Below are positions 18,923 through 27,752 of a stretch of 64,000 nucleotides of DNA, in pieces (the stretch's first letter is position 1; every line of letters begins with the position of its first letter). Origin of the DNA: Streptomyces tuirus. GTDB taxonomy: Bacteria; Actinomycetota; Actinomycetes; Streptomycetales; Streptomycetaceae. Position numbers and translations under genes: made by a program. The stretch spans positions 1,853,501-1,917,500 of the forward strand of contig JAGTPG010000001.1 of assembly GCA_018195615.1 (NCBI GenBank). Direction: 5' to 3'. Below the pieces are notes generated by a model. The model saw only the letters and a list, made by a program, of their open reading frames with translations, made no database searches and was not told the origin of the DNA.

Positions 18923-19924
18923 ATGTCCAGGACCTTCCCGCGTATCGGCAGGCGCCGGGCCCTGCAGGGCGGCGCCGCCTCCCTCGTGGTTCTCGGGCTG
19001 CTGCTGTGGTGGCTGCGCCCCTGGGCCGAGGAGCCGCCGGGCGGGACGATCAGGTTCAGCACGGGCACGCGCGCGGGGGTCTACTACGAGTACGGCGAAC
19101 TGCTGCGCACCGAGATCGACAAGGACATGCCCGACCTGAACGTGCGCCTGCTGACCAGTGCCGGTTCGCAGGAGAACGTCATGGACGTGGCCACGGGCAA
19201 GGCGGACTTCGCGATCGCCGCGGCCGACGCGGTCGCCACGTACAAGCTCGACAACAGGGCGGGCGCCGACCGGCTGCGTGGCGTCGCACGCCTGTACGAC
19301 GACTATGTCCAGCTCGTCGTACCACCGGACTCGGACATCCGCTCGGTAGCGGACCTGCGGGGCAAGCGCGTGGCCATAGGGCTGCCGAACTCCGGCGTGC
19401 GCCTGATCGCGAACGGCGTGCTCAAGGCGGCCGGTATCGACCCGGAGAAGGACATCAAGCCGTCGTCGGACGGAATCGACACCGGGCCCAGGCGGCTGGG
19501 ACACGGCCTCGACGCGTTCTTCTGGTCGGGCGGCCTCCCCACGGACGGGCTCAGCCGGCTGGCCAAGGAGTCGGCGTCTGCCTTCCGTTTCGTGCCGATC
19601 GACGCCGCCCTGGTCGCCAAGCTGCACGATCAGGGCGGCGCCACGCGCTACTACCGCGCCACCAAGATGCCGGAGTCGGCCTATCCCTCGATCCAGCGCG
19701 GCGACCCGGTCCCCACCCTGGCGGTGTCCAACCTGCTGGTCACGCGCAACGACATGAACCCCCGGCTCACCGAGTGGCTGACCCGTACGGTGATCGACAG
19801 CCGGGACGGCATCGGCGCGACCGTCCACTCGGCCCAGCTGGTCGACGTCCGCACGGCCATCTACACCGATCCGCTGAGGCTGCACGACGGGGCCCGGCGC
19901 TACTACACGTCCGTCAAGCCGTAG
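18923..19924 (+). CDS. TAXI-family TRAP transporter solute-binding protein
   Basis: 333 residues. N-terminal basic stretch and a single hydrophobic segment (AASLVVLGLLLWWL) target it to the membrane or outside; no lipobox Cys. The binding domain has family features: IRFSTGTRAGVYYEYGELL, TSAGSQENV, ADFAIAAADAV and VADLRGKRVAIGLPNSGVR. TAXI proteins normally deliver substrate to a DctQM-type TRAP permease, but no such membrane gene lies nearby, so this is an orphan. Start ATG 18923 follows GGCAGGA. It is convergent with gluK, 31 bases away. Substrate unknown; glutamate-like compounds would fit the locus but this is a guess. Confidence 0.86.
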   Translation: MSRTFPRIGRRRALQGGAASLVVLGLLLWWLRPWAEEPPGGTIRFSTGTRAGVYYEYGELLRTEIDKDMPDLNVRLLTSAGSQENVMDVATGKADFAIAAADAVATYKLDNRAGADRLRGVARLYDDYVQLVVPPDSDIRSVADLRGKRVAIGLPNSGVRLIANGVLKAAGIDPEKDIKPSSDGIDTGPRRLGHGLDAFFWSGGLPTDGLSRLAKESASAFRFVPIDAALVAKLHDQGGATRYYRATKMPESAYPSIQRGDPVPTLAVSNLLVTRNDMNPRLTEWLTRTVIDSRDGIGATVHSAQLVDVRTAIYTDPLRLHDGARRYYTSVKP

Positions 19925-19955
19925 CCATAGCCCTTCGCCGGACCGCTGACGGCCG

Positions 19956-21358
19956 CTACGCCGGTCCGACCCTCGGAACCGACACCGTCACCCTCAGCCC
20001 GTGCGGCTCGTGATGGTCATACGCGATCGAACCGCCGCCCGCCGCGAGCAGCGCCCGCGAGATGGACAGCCCGAGGCCCGAGCCCTTGATGTTCTGGTGG
20101 CGGCCGCTGCGCCAGAAGCGGTCGCCGACGCGGGCCAGTTCCTCGTCGGTCAGGCCGGGGCCGTGGTCGGTGACGACGACGGTGGAGGTGTCGCCGTTGG
20201 AGGCGACGGTCACCTCGACGGTCTGCTCCTCGGGGTGAACTTCACCGCGTTGTCGATGACCGCGTCCAGCGCGCTGGACAGCGCGACCGGGTCGGCCCAC
20301 GCGGTCGTGGGCGGGCAGTCGCCCACCAGGCGCACGCCCTTGGCCTCGGCCGTCGGGGACCAGGCCGCGACGCGTTCGGCCGTGAGCGCGCCGATGTCGG
20401 TGATCTTCAGGTCGGCCTCGGTGTGCTCGGCCAGCGCCAGGTCGAGCAGGTCGTCCAGGACCTGCGCCAGGCGCTTGCCCTCGGTCTGGACCGAGGCGAT
20501 CTCCTTGTTGCCCTCGGGCAGTTCGAAGGAGAGCAGCTCGATGCGGAGCAGCAGCGCCGCGAGCGGGTTGCGCAACTGGTGCGAGGCGTCGGCGACGAAG
20601 GCGCGCTGCTGCTCCAGCACGTCCTCCACGTTGTCCGCCATCTCGTTGAACGACCGGGCCAGGCGCCTGAGTTCCGGCGGCCCGCCGGCGGCGGCGACCC
20701 GGGACTTCAGCCGTCCCGTGGCGATGTCGTGGGTGGTGGCGTCCAGGACCCGTACGGGCTTGAGCACCCATCCGGTCAGCCGCAGGGCGGCACCGACGGC
20801 CAGCAGCATCGCGGCGGACTCACCGGCGCCGATGACGAGCCAGCCGTGCAGCGTGCGCGAGCGCATCTGCCCCGTGGGCGAGTCGGTCACGACGACCGCG
20901 ACCACGTCGCCGTCCCGGATGACCGGCGAGGCGACCACGAGGGTGCGGCGCTGCCAGGGCCACACCTGCTGGGGGTCGTGGCTGCGGCGGCTGAGCAGTG
21001 CCTCGTCGAAGGCGTCCCGAACCTCGCCCTCTTCCGGCAGGGACCACTCCTCCGGAGCGTGAGCCATGGCAGTGCCGTTGCGGTAGAAGACACCGGCACG
21101 AATGCCGTAGACCCTGTGGTAACTGTCGAGTTCTGTGCTGAGCACGGTCAGGCGCTCGTTCCCGAACGCGTCGGCGACGCCGGAGGGCGAGTCGGTGACG
21201 AACTGGGCGAGTGCGGCGAAGCGCGCGGTGTCGTCGATCCGGTCGACGACGACGTTCTGCTGCTGGGCGCCGGCCAGGCTGACGGCGAGCGGGACGCCGA
21301 GCGCGAGCAGCACGGCCGCCATCAGAACGATCAGCAGCGGGAGCAGACGAGTGCGCAC
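19956..21358 (-). CDS. gluK: Sensor histidine kinase GluK, glutamate sensing (apparent frameshift)
   Basis: 467 residues. First membrane helix at residues about 3-25, an extracytoplasmic sensor of about 130 residues, a second helix near residue 180, HAMP, HisKA with phospho-acceptor His in VADASHQLRNPLAALLL, and HATPase with DHGPGLTDEEL and GSGLGLSISRALL. The frame breaks at the G-run 20232-20235, in the N-box region; one extra base restores DNAVKFTPEEQTVEV. GTG start 21358, nine bases after the gluR stop. In S. coelicolor the orthologous GluR-GluK pair beside gluABCD senses external glutamate and controls its uptake; identity here rests on domain and location. Confidence 0.9.
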
Positions 21359-21367
21359 CCGACCCCG

Positions 21368-22054
21368 CTACCCGGCAGGCGCGACGAGCCGGTAGCCGAC
21401 TCCGCGTACGGTCTCGATGAGGGCGGGCATGCGCAGCTTGGCGCGCAGGGACGCCACATGCACCTCAAGGGTGCGCCCCGTCCCCTCCCAGCTCGTCTGC
21501 CACACCTCGCTGATGATCTGCTCCCGCCGGAAGACCACCCCGGGGCGCTGCGCCAGCAGGGCCAGCAGATCGAACTCCTTGCGGGTCAGCTGGATCACCG
21601 ACCCGTTGACGCTCACCCGGCGCGTGGGCAGTTCGATGTGGACGGAGCCGAGGCGCAGCTGGGTCTCGATGCCGCTCGAGGTGTCCTCGTGGGACGTGCG
21701 CCGGCTCACGGCGTGGATCCGGGCGAGCAGTTCCCCGGTGTCGTACGGCTTCACCACGTAGTCGTCGGCGCCGAGGTTGAGGCCGTGGATGCGGGAGCGC
21801 ACGTCGGAGCGGGCGGTGACCATGATCACCGGGGTGCTGGTGCGCTTGCGGATCTTGCCGCAGACCTCGTATCCGTCCTGGTCGGGCAGGCCGAGGTCGA
21901 GGAGGACGACACCGAAGCCGTCGCTCTCGGGCACAAGTGCCTGAAGGGCCTCCTCACCGCTGCGCGCGTGCGTGACGTCGAACCCGTGCCGCGCCAGGAC
22001 CGCCGACAGGGCGGCTGCGACGTGGTTGTCGTCCTCGACGAGCAGCAGTCTCAT
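21368..22054 (-). CDS. gluR: OmpR-family response regulator GluR
   Basis: 228 residues. Receiver with LVEDD at residues 5-9, phospho-acceptor Asp53 in LLDLGLPDQDG and Lys in VVKPYD, followed by a winged-helix domain (LTRKEFDLLALLAQRPG, GRTLEVHVASLRAKL, VRGVGYRL). Met 22054 is the natural start; the frame is open further upstream but those codons are not family-like. The gene is divergent from gluABCD across 288 bases and is followed by gluK, so the regulator probably binds the shared spacer. Confidence 0.93.
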   Translation of the reverse strand: MRLLLVEDDNHVAAALSAVLARHGFDVTHARSGEEALQALVPESDGFGVVLLDLGLPDQDGYEVCGKIRKRTSTPVIMVTARSDVRSRIHGLNLGADDYVVKPYDTGELLARIHAVSRRTSHEDTSSGIETQLRLGSVHIELPTRRVSVNGSVIQLTRKEFDLLALLAQRPGVVFRREQIISEVWQTSWEGTGRTLEVHVASLRAKLRMPALIETVRGVGYRLVAPAG

Positions 22055-22233
22055 CCGGGCCCCTTTCAGTTCACTGGTCGTACGATCTGGATGTGTACAA
22101 AAACGTGTGCACGCGCGCGGGCACCTTGTGCAGTCACGCTGATGGACGAGGACGGCGTCAAGAGGGTTCCGGTTGCGGAAGCCTTCCGTTACCCGGCCGA
22201 TATGAGCGCTGCTCACAAGTGCTACGACACGTG

Positions 22234-22249
22234 TCCGATTGCTATCGGA
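22234..22249. promoter_or_regulatory. Inverted repeat in gluR-gluA divergent spacer
   Basis: TCCGAT (22234-22239) and ATCGGA (22244-22249) form a perfect inverted repeat with a four-base gap, 94 bases before gluA and 180 before gluR. A dyad in the spacer between a response regulator and its likely target operon is a candidate operator. I cannot confirm that it is the GluR site, and no strong -35/-10 pair is evident near it. Confidence 0.4.
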
Positions 22250-22342
22250 TCGTGATGCTCAGATTCCCCTCAGATGTAATGACGCAGGTCGTAGAGGGTT
22301 ACTACTGTCCTCCGAAACCGAGGAGGACGGAGCCTTAGAGCG

Positions 22343-23119
22343 ATGACCGAAGTATCGGTGGCCAAGGAAGATGTGGCCGCGACCGGCGAACTGGTCGTCC
22401 TGAAGAGCGTCAACAAGCACTTCGGCGCGTTGCACGTGCTCCAGGACATCGACCTGACGATCGCCCGCGGTGAAGTCGTCGTGGTCATCGGACCCTCCGG
22501 GTCCGGGAAGTCCACCCTGTGCCGCACCATCAACCGCCTGGAGACGACCGACTCCGGCACGATCACGATCGACGGCAAGCCGCTGCCCGCCGAGGGCAAG
22601 GAGCTGGCGCGGCTGCGAGCCGACGTCGGGATGGTCTTCCAGTCCTTCAACCTCTTCGCGCACAAGACCGTGCTCGAGAACGTGATGCTCGGCCAGATCA
22701 AGGTCCGTAAGAAGGACAAGAAGGCGGCCGAGGAGCGGGCCCGGGCCCTGCTCGACCGGGTAGGCGTGGGCCCGCAGGCCGAGAAGTACCCGGCGCAGCT
22801 CTCCGGTGGCCAGCAGCAGCGTGTCGCGATCGCACGGGCGCTGGCCATGGAGCCCAAGGTCATGCTCTTCGACGAGCCGACCTCGGCGCTCGACCCCGAG
22901 ATGATCAACGAGGTGCTGGAGGTCATGCAGCAGCTCGCCCGCGACGGCATGACCATGATCGTCGTCACCCACGAGATGGGTTTCGCACGATCGGCTGCAA
23001 ACCGCGTGGTGTTCATGGCGGACGGCCGAATCGTCGAGGAGGCTGCGCCCGACCAGTTCTTCAGCAACCCGCGCAGTGACCGTGCCAAGGACTTCCTGTC
23101 GAAGATCCTGCATCACTGA
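22343..23119 (+). CDS. gluA: Glutamate ABC transporter ATP-binding protein
   Basis: 258-residue ABC ATPase of the polar amino acid class. Walker [10 protein letters not shown]-loop region MVFQSFNLF, signature LSGGQQQR, Walker [13 protein letters not shown] and the switch His in VVTHEMGF are all intact. It energises uptake through GluC-GluD with substrate from GluB. ATG 22343 has a GGAGGACGGAG segment upstream. First gene of gluABCD; no frameshift in this operon. Expression probably responds to GluR across the divergent spacer. Confidence 0.95.
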   Translation: MTEVSVAKEDVAATGELVVLKSVNKHFGALHVLQDIDLTIARGEVVVVIGPSGSGKSTLCRTINRLETTDSGTITIDGKPLPAEGKELARLRADVGMVFQSFNLFAHKTVLENVMLGQIKVRKKDKKAAEERARALLDRVGVGPQAEKYPAQLSGGQQQRVAIARALAMEPKVMLFDEPTSALDPEMINEVLEVMQQLARDGMTMIVVTHEMGFARSAANRVVFMADGRIVEEAAPDQFFSNPRSDRAKDFLSKILHH

Positions 23120-23202
23120 CGGCGCGGGTCGCGCCCGACGCGATCCACGTCGCCCGCCCCTTGAGGGTCCGCATCTCCTTCACCAGCCAAAGGATGTTCA
23201 CG

Positions 23203-24045
23203 ATGAAGCTCCGCAAGGTCACCGCCGCCTCGGCCACCGTCTTCGCGCTCGCCCTGACCGCCACGGCGTGCGGCGGTGACAACGGCTCGGGCGGCGACTC
23301 CGGCTCCGACGGCGGCGGCAAGTCGATCACCGTCGGCATCAAGTTCGACCAGCCCGGTCTGGGCCAGAAGACTCCGCAGGGTTACGCCGGCTTCGACGTC
23401 GACGTCGCCACGTACGTCGCCAAGAAGCTCGGTTACAACGAGGACCAGATCGAGTGGAAGGAGGCGAAGAGTGCCGACCGCGAGACCATGCTGCAGCGCG
23501 GTGACGTCGACTTCATCGCCGCGACCTACTCGATCACCCCGGAGCGCCAGGAGAAGGTCGACTTCGCCGGTCCTTACCTGCTGGCGCACCAGGATGTTCT
23601 GGTCCGTGCCGACGACAACTCGATCAAGTCGCCGGCCGACCTGAACAACAAGAACCTGTGCTCGGTCGCCGGCTCCACCTCGGCACAGAACGTCAAGGAC
23701 AAGCTGGCTCCCAAGGCCGAGCTGCAGACCTACCCGACGTACTCGGCATGCCTGAGCGGTCTGCAGAACAAGGCGATCGACGCCCTGACGACCGACGACT
23801 CAATTCTCGCCGGTTACGCCGCCCAGGCCCAATTCAAGGGCAAGTTCAAGCTCGGCGGCTTCAAGATGACCAACGAGAACTACGGCATCGGCGTCAAGAA
23901 GGGCAGCGACCTCAAGGCCGACATCAACAAGGCCCTCGAGGCCATGGTCGCCGACGGCGCCTGGCAGGAGGCCGTGGACAAGAACCTCGGCCCGGCGAAC
24001 TACAAGAACGAGCCCGCGCCGAAGATCGGCGACATCAAGAGCTGA
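23203..24045 (+). CDS. gluB: Glutamate-binding lipoprotein of ABC transporter
   Basis: 280-residue extracellular binding protein (SBP_bac_3 family). Signal peptide ending in lipobox LTATAC, then a Gly/Ser/Asp linker and the binding fold: ITVGIKFDQPG, YAGFDVDVATYVAKKLGY, DRETMLQRGDVDFIAATYSI, and a GSTSAQNV segment. ATG 23203 is chosen because AAAGGA precedes it by nine bases; a Met three codons upstream is the alternative. Between this gene and gluC lies a strong hairpin that may raise gluB mRNA relative to the permease genes. Confidence 0.95.
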   Translation: MKLRKVTAASATVFALALTATACGGDNGSGGDSGSDGGGKSITVGIKFDQPGLGQKTPQGYAGFDVDVATYVAKKLGYNEDQIEWKEAKSADRETMLQRGDVDFIAATYSITPERQEKVDFAGPYLLAHQDVLVRADDNSIKSPADLNNKNLCSVAGSTSAQNVKDKLAPKAELQTYPTYSACLSGLQNKAIDALTTDDSILAGYAAQAQFKGKFKLGGFKMTNENYGIGVKKGSDLKADINKALEAMVADGAWQEAVDKNLGPANYKNEPAPKIGDIKS

Positions 24046-24071
24046 CGCAACAGCTGAGGCAACGCCTGACA

Positions 24072-24099
24072 GGTGCGCCGCCCTCCGGGGCGGCGCACC
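24072..24099 (+). promoter_or_regulatory. Intercistronic hairpin between gluB and gluC
   Basis: A 12-bp perfect stem, GGTGCGCCGCCC (24072-24083) and its complement at 24088-24099, around a TCCG tetraloop, 27 bases after the gluB stop. There is no T-run. Such hairpins after binding-protein genes commonly protect the upstream mRNA or partly stop transcription, giving more binding protein than permease. Confidence 0.75.
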
Positions 24100-24132
24100 G
24101 GGGCATCCCTACACGCGGAAGCGCGGGAGATC

Positions 24133-24798
24133 GTGTTCGACTTTCTTAGTGACTACGACATCCTGGGAGCCTTCTGGACGACGGTGCAGCTCGCCCTGCT
24201 CTCCGCTGTCGGCTCCCTGATCTGGGGCACCCTGCTGGCCGCCATGCGCGTCGGTCCGGTGCCACTGATGCGCGGTTTCGGGACCGCGTACGTGAACCTC
24301 GTGCGGAACATCCCGCTGACCGTGATTATCCTGTTCACGTCGCTAGGCCTGTACCAGACTCTGGGCATTAGCCTGGGCGCGAAGGGCGTTGAGGACATCA
24401 ACTTCCGACTCGCCGTGCTCGGCCTGATCGTCTACACCTCGGCCTTCGTGTGCGAGGCGCTGCGGTCCGGTATCAACACGGTGCCGGTCGGGCAGGCGGA
24501 GGCGGCCCGGGCGATCGGCCTCAGCTTCTCGCAGGTGCTGTGGCTGGTCGTGTTGCCGCAAGCGTTCCGCTCCACGGTCGGCCCGCTGACGAATGTGCTG
24601 ATCGCTTTGACGAAGAACACCACAGTGGCCGCCGCGATCGGTGTCGCGGAAGCGGCGTTCCTGATGAAGGAGATGATCGAGAACGAGGCGCAGCTGCTCC
24701 TCATCTCCGCGATCTTCGCCTTCGGTTTCGTGGTGCTGACCCTTCCGACCGGTCTGATCCTCGGTTGGGTGGGCAAGAAGGTGGCGGTGAAGCGATGA
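24133..24798 (+). CDS. gluC: Glutamate ABC transporter permease
   Basis: 221-residue inner-membrane permease of the His/Glu/Gln/Arg/opine family, about five hydrophobic segments. The conserved cytoplasmic loop that contacts the ATPase reads EALRSGINTVPVGQAEAARA-IGLS. GTG 24133 is chosen because GGGAG lies five bases upstream and the protein then starts MFDFLSDYDILGAFW, typical for the family; an upstream in-frame ATG at 24073 falls inside the intercistronic hairpin. The stop overlaps the gluD start (ATGA). Confidence 0.93.
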   Translation: MFDFLSDYDILGAFWTTVQLALLSAVGSLIWGTLLAAMRVGPVPLMRGFGTAYVNLVRNIPLTVIILFTSLGLYQTLGISLGAKGVEDINFRLAVLGLIVYTSAFVCEALRSGINTVPVGQAEAARAIGLSFSQVLWLVVLPQAFRSTVGPLTNVLIALTKNTTVAAAIGVAEAAFLMKEMIENEAQLLLISAIFAFGFVVLTLPTGLILGWVGKKVAVKR

Positions 24799-25691
24799 GT
24801 TCCGTTCTCTACGACGCCCAGGGCCCCCGCGCCAAGCGGCGCAACGTCCTGTTCACGGTGGTCTTCCTGGCCGCTCTAATGGCTCTGCTGTGGTGGGTGT
24901 ACAGCACCCTCGAGGAAAAGGGTCAGCTTGCATGGCCCCTGTGGGAGCCCTTCTTCACCGGTACCGAGGCTTGGTCGACCTACATCTGGCCCGGTCTGCA
25001 GAACACGCTGAAGGCTGCCGCGCTCGCCATGATCATCGCACTGCCGCTCGGTGCCTTCTTCGGCATCGCCCGGTTGTCGGAGCATGCCTGGATCCGGGTA
25101 CCGGCCGCGATTGTGGTCGAGTTCTTCCGGGCCATCCCCGTGCTGATCCTGATGATCTTCGGGCTTGCTCTGTTCGCCGAGTACACGAACGTCTCGTCCG
25201 ACGACCGTCCGCTGTACGCGGTCGTCACGGGCCTGGTGCTGTACAACGCCTCGGTCCTCGCTGAGATCGTCCGGGCGGGCATCCTGGCCCTGCCCAAGGG
25301 CCAGTCCGAAGCTGCCATGGCGATCGGTCTGCGCAAGGGCCAGGAGATGCGGCTCATCCTGCTGCCGCAGGCGGTCACCGCGATGCTGCCAGCCATCGTC
25401 AGCCAAATGGTTGTGATCGTGAAGGACACGGCCCTCGGCGGCGCGGTCCTCACCTTCCCGGAGTTGCTCTCCTCGGCGAACACGATGAGCGGCTATTACG
25501 GCGCAAACGTCATCGCCAGCTTCACCGTCGTGGCCGTCATCTTCATCGCCCTCAACTTCGCCCTCACCTCCTTCGCCAGCTGGCTGGAGCGCCGACTGCG
25601 CCGGGCTAAGAAGTCGACGGGCGCGGTCGTGGGCGTGGACGACGCGGAGATCGCCGGTACAGCCGGGACCGGCACCGGAGGCACCACCTGA
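24795..25691 (+). CDS. gluD: Glutamate ABC transporter permease
   Basis: 298-residue permease, partner of GluC. A basic N-terminus (RAKRRN) precedes the first membrane segment (VLFTVVFLAALMALLWWVY). The EAA-type loop reads VRAGILALPKGQSEAAMAIG. The C-terminus carries a hydrophilic tail rich in Thr, Gly and Ala. The ATG overlaps the gluC stop by four bases, indicating translational coupling. A strong terminator follows 27 bases after the stop. Confidence 0.94.
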   Translation: MSSVLYDAQGPRAKRRNVLFTVVFLAALMALLWWVYSTLEEKGQLAWPLWEPFFTGTEAWSTYIWPGLQNTLKAAALAMIIALPLGAFFGIARLSEHAWIRVPAAIVVEFFRAIPVLILMIFGLALFAEYTNVSSDDRPLYAVVTGLVLYNASVLAEIVRAGILALPKGQSEAAMAIGLRKGQEMRLILLPQAVTAMLPAIVSQMVVIVKDTALGGAVLTFPELLSSANTMSGYYGANVIASFTVVAVIFIALNFALTSFASWLERRLRRAKKSTGAVVGVDDAEIAGTAGTGTGGTT

Positions 25692-25718
25692 CACTCGGTC
25701 AACCCACATGACACACTA

Positions 25719-25748
25719 AGGGGCAGTGGCATGATCGCCACTGCCCCT
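25719..25748 (+). terminator. Intrinsic terminator of gluABCD
   Basis: A 12-bp stem, AGGGGCAGTGGC (25719-25730) and its complement at 25737-25748, with a six-base loop, 27 bases after gluD. No long T-run follows, but stem strength and position fit termination of the glutamate transport operon. Confidence 0.85.
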
Positions 25749-25867
25749 GGTCACTTGACGCAAGCACCGGCAATGGGTTGCATACGTTCTGTGATCGTGC
25801 ACCCTGCTCCAACTTCCTGTTCACCTACGTCTCTCAGGACGACACCACGGGCAGGGGGCGCCGCGCC

Positions 25868-27475
25868 GTGGACCCGGTGATCATCGTTGGGGCGGGGCCC
25901 GTCGGGCTCACGCTCGCTCTCGCGCTGGCGCGTCAGGACGTGCCGTGCGTCGTCCTCGACGAGGGGCCGGGCAAGGACGAACCCCGTGCGGCGCGCACCG
26001 TCGTGCTGCGCGAGGACACCGCCGCCCTCATGGAACGGCTGACCGGGGTGCCCCTGGACCGGGCCGGTGCCCAATGGGCCGGATGGCGGTCGGTGCGGCG
26101 CAAGCAGGTGATGCGCGAGGTCTTCTTCGACGGCACCGAGCCGATCCCGCTGCACATCGCCCAGCACGTCCTGACCGGCGCCCTGCGTGCGGCGCTCTCG
26201 GGTGAACGGCTCGTCAAGGTCGCCGTGGAGAGCCGCCTGGACGGCATCGAACAGGAGTCCTCGGGCGTCACCGCCCACACCCGCGGGCCCAAGGGCACAT
26301 GGTGGCGGGGCAGTTACCTGGTCGGCTGCGACGGCCCCCGCTCGACCGTGCGCAAGCTCCAGGACATCCGCTTCCCGGGCCGTACGGCGGTGGAACGTCA
26401 CGCCGTCGCCGCCCTGCGCACGGAACTCCCCTGGCCCGACGAGGCCTTGCTGCACCGCATGCCGCCGTGGCGCATGTCGGGCCCGTCGGCCGGCGAAGTC
26501 ACCGCGCGTCCCCTGCCGGACGGCGTCTGGCGTCTGGACTGGCTCCTGCCGCCCGGCAAGGACCTGGTCACCCCGGAACTGCTGCTGACCCGCATCCGGG
26601 AGACCCTGGCCGGCTGGGCGGGCGGCACGACCCCGCCGTACGACCTGCTCGACACCGGTGTCCACACGGTCCACCACCGTCTGGCCCGCCGCTGGCGCGC
26701 CGACCGTGTCTTCCTCGCCGGGGACGCCGCCCACCTCCTCGGCGCCCTGGGCACCCACGGGTTGGACGAGGGCCTGCGAGACGCCGACAACCTCGCCTGG
26801 AAACTGGCCCTGGCCTGGCACCACGGCCCGCACGAGGCACTCCTGGACAGCTACCAGACCGAACGCCGGGCGGTCGTCGCCGCCCGGCTGCGCGCCGCCG
26901 ACCAGGCGCTGCCGCTGCTGCGCGGCGGCGGAGGCCTGCGCTCTTACGTCCCCGGCTCGGCCCGTGGCCACGACGCGCTCCTCACGGACGGTCACTTGGG
27001 GCAGGGCCAGCTCGGCGCGCCGGGGGCGTACGCCGACTCTCCGCTCGCGCCCGGGAAGCTCGAAGGGGAGGTCCCCGTCGACACACCGCCCGGCGCACCG
27101 GTCACCGACGTGACGGTCACCGCGGAGGACGGCACGTTCGTGCAGCTGAGGGACCGGCTCGGCCGGGGCTCGCTGCTCGTGGTGCTGATCGCGCCGGGCA
27201 CGGGGGTGTGGGAGCGCAAGCACTGGGTCAGCGCCGGCATCATGCCCCGGCTGGCGGCAGCGGTGACGGCACTGCCACACCCCGCGGAGCTGCTGGTCGC
27301 CGAGAGCTATCCGGGCGCCCCCGCGCACACGGTGCTCCTGGTGCGCCCCGACGGGCATCTCGTCACCGCGCTCAGCGGAGTGCGCCCGGCCGACCTGTAC
27401 GCGGCGGCGGAGGCCACGGTGGGCGGACCGGCGAAGGCGCAGGCCGAGGCCGGTGCCTCGGCGGGCTCGCACTGA
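25868..27475 (+). CDS. FAD-dependent aromatic-ring-type monooxygenase
   Basis: 535 residues of the PheA/TfdB-type flavoprotein hydroxylase family. N-terminal dinucleotide-binding GAGPVGLTLALALARQ, an LVGCDGPRSTVR segment that in the family contacts FAD, and the ribityl-binding motif FLAGDAAHLL followed by GLRDADNLAWKLA. The last 130 residues resemble the thioredoxin-like C-terminal domain of these enzymes. GTG 25868 opens directly at the nucleotide-binding strand and has a G-run upstream; an in-frame ATG at 25778 would add 30 residues, including an odd Cys-rich start. Substrate unknown; single gene between the glu operon and the cysteine operon. Confidence 0.87.
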   Translation: MDPVIIVGAGPVGLTLALALARQDVPCVVLDEGPGKDEPRAARTVVLREDTAALMERLTGVPLDRAGAQWAGWRSVRRKQVMREVFFDGTEPIPLHIAQHVLTGALRAALSGERLVKVAVESRLDGIEQESSGVTAHTRGPKGTWWRGSYLVGCDGPRSTVRKLQDIRFPGRTAVERHAVAALRTELPWPDEALLHRMPPWRMSGPSAGEVTARPLPDGVWRLDWLLPPGKDLVTPELLLTRIRETLAGWAGGTTPPYDLLDTGVHTVHHRLARRWRADRVFLAGDAAHLLGALGTHGLDEGLRDADNLAWKLALAWHHGPHEALLDSYQTERRAVVAARLRAADQALPLLRGGGGLRSYVPGSARGHDALLTDGHLGQGQLGAPGAYADSPLAPGKLEGEVPVDTPPGAPVTDVTVTAEDGTFVQLRDRLGRGSLLVVLIAPGTGVWERKHWVSAGIMPRLAAAVTALPHPAELLVAESYPGAPAHTVLLVRPDGHLVTALSGVRPADLYAAAEATVGGPAKAQAEAGASAGSH

Positions 27476-27533
27476 CACCGGTCCCCGGACCGACGTGACC
27501 GCTGTCACTGTGCGTGCGCATGGTGACAGTGAG

Positions 27534-27562
27534 TTGACCGGCCCGGACGGTCGTGGTGTACT
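27534..27562 (+). promoter_or_regulatory. Promoter of the cysteine leader/dioxygenase operon
   Basis: TTGACC at 27534-27539 and TGTACT at 27557-27562 are separated by 17 bases, a good vegetative-type actinomycete promoter. Transcription would start near 27569-27570, the position of the GTG that opens the leader ORF, so the mRNA may be leaderless. Confidence 0.7.
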
Positions 27563-27569
27563 CCGGTGC

Positions 27570-27656
27570 GTGACCGACACCTGTGTGCGCCTGTGGCGGA
27601 GGGTCCATATGGACCTGCTCCGTTATGCGGGCTGCGTGTGTCGCCCGTCCTGCTGA
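27570..27656 (+). CDS. Cysteine-rich putative leader peptide upstream of cysteine dioxygenase
   Basis: A 28-codon ORF opening with GTG at the predicted transcription start and ending GCVCRPSC before the TGA. Four Cys codons occur, three of them in the last seven codons. An internal in-frame ATG at 27609, preceded by GGAGGG, would give a 15-residue version with the same Cys-rich end. Position, size and Cys clustering fit a cysteine-sensing attenuator: ribosomes would stall at the Cys codons when cysteinyl-tRNA is scarce. Polycysteine leaderless ORFs of this kind are known in mycobacteria. The downstream genes consume cysteine. Translation and attenuation here are inferred. Confidence 0.65.
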   Translation: MTDTCVRLWRRVHMDLLRYAGCVCRPSC

Positions 27657-27677
27657 CTTCGCATCCTTCCTTTCTCC

Positions 27678-27711
27678 GCGCGCCGCGCTCTGTCTGCCGC
27701 GGTCGGCGCGC
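27678..27711 (+). promoter_or_regulatory. Hairpin after the cysteine leader ORF
   Basis: GCGCGCCG (27678-27685) can pair with CGGCGCGC (27704-27711), an 8-bp GC stem with an 18-base loop, 22 bases after the leader stop and 42 bases before the dioxygenase start. It may be a terminator or a translation-masking structure whose folding depends on ribosome position in the leader. Confidence 0.45.
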
Positions 27712-27752
27712 CTGCCTCGCGAACCCGCATCAGGACCCCCAGGACGGCACCC

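Noticed and set aside
18923..25691. TAXI protein as part of a complete TRAP transporter
   Set aside because: No DctQ or DctM-type membrane gene is present; the nearby permeases are ABC type.
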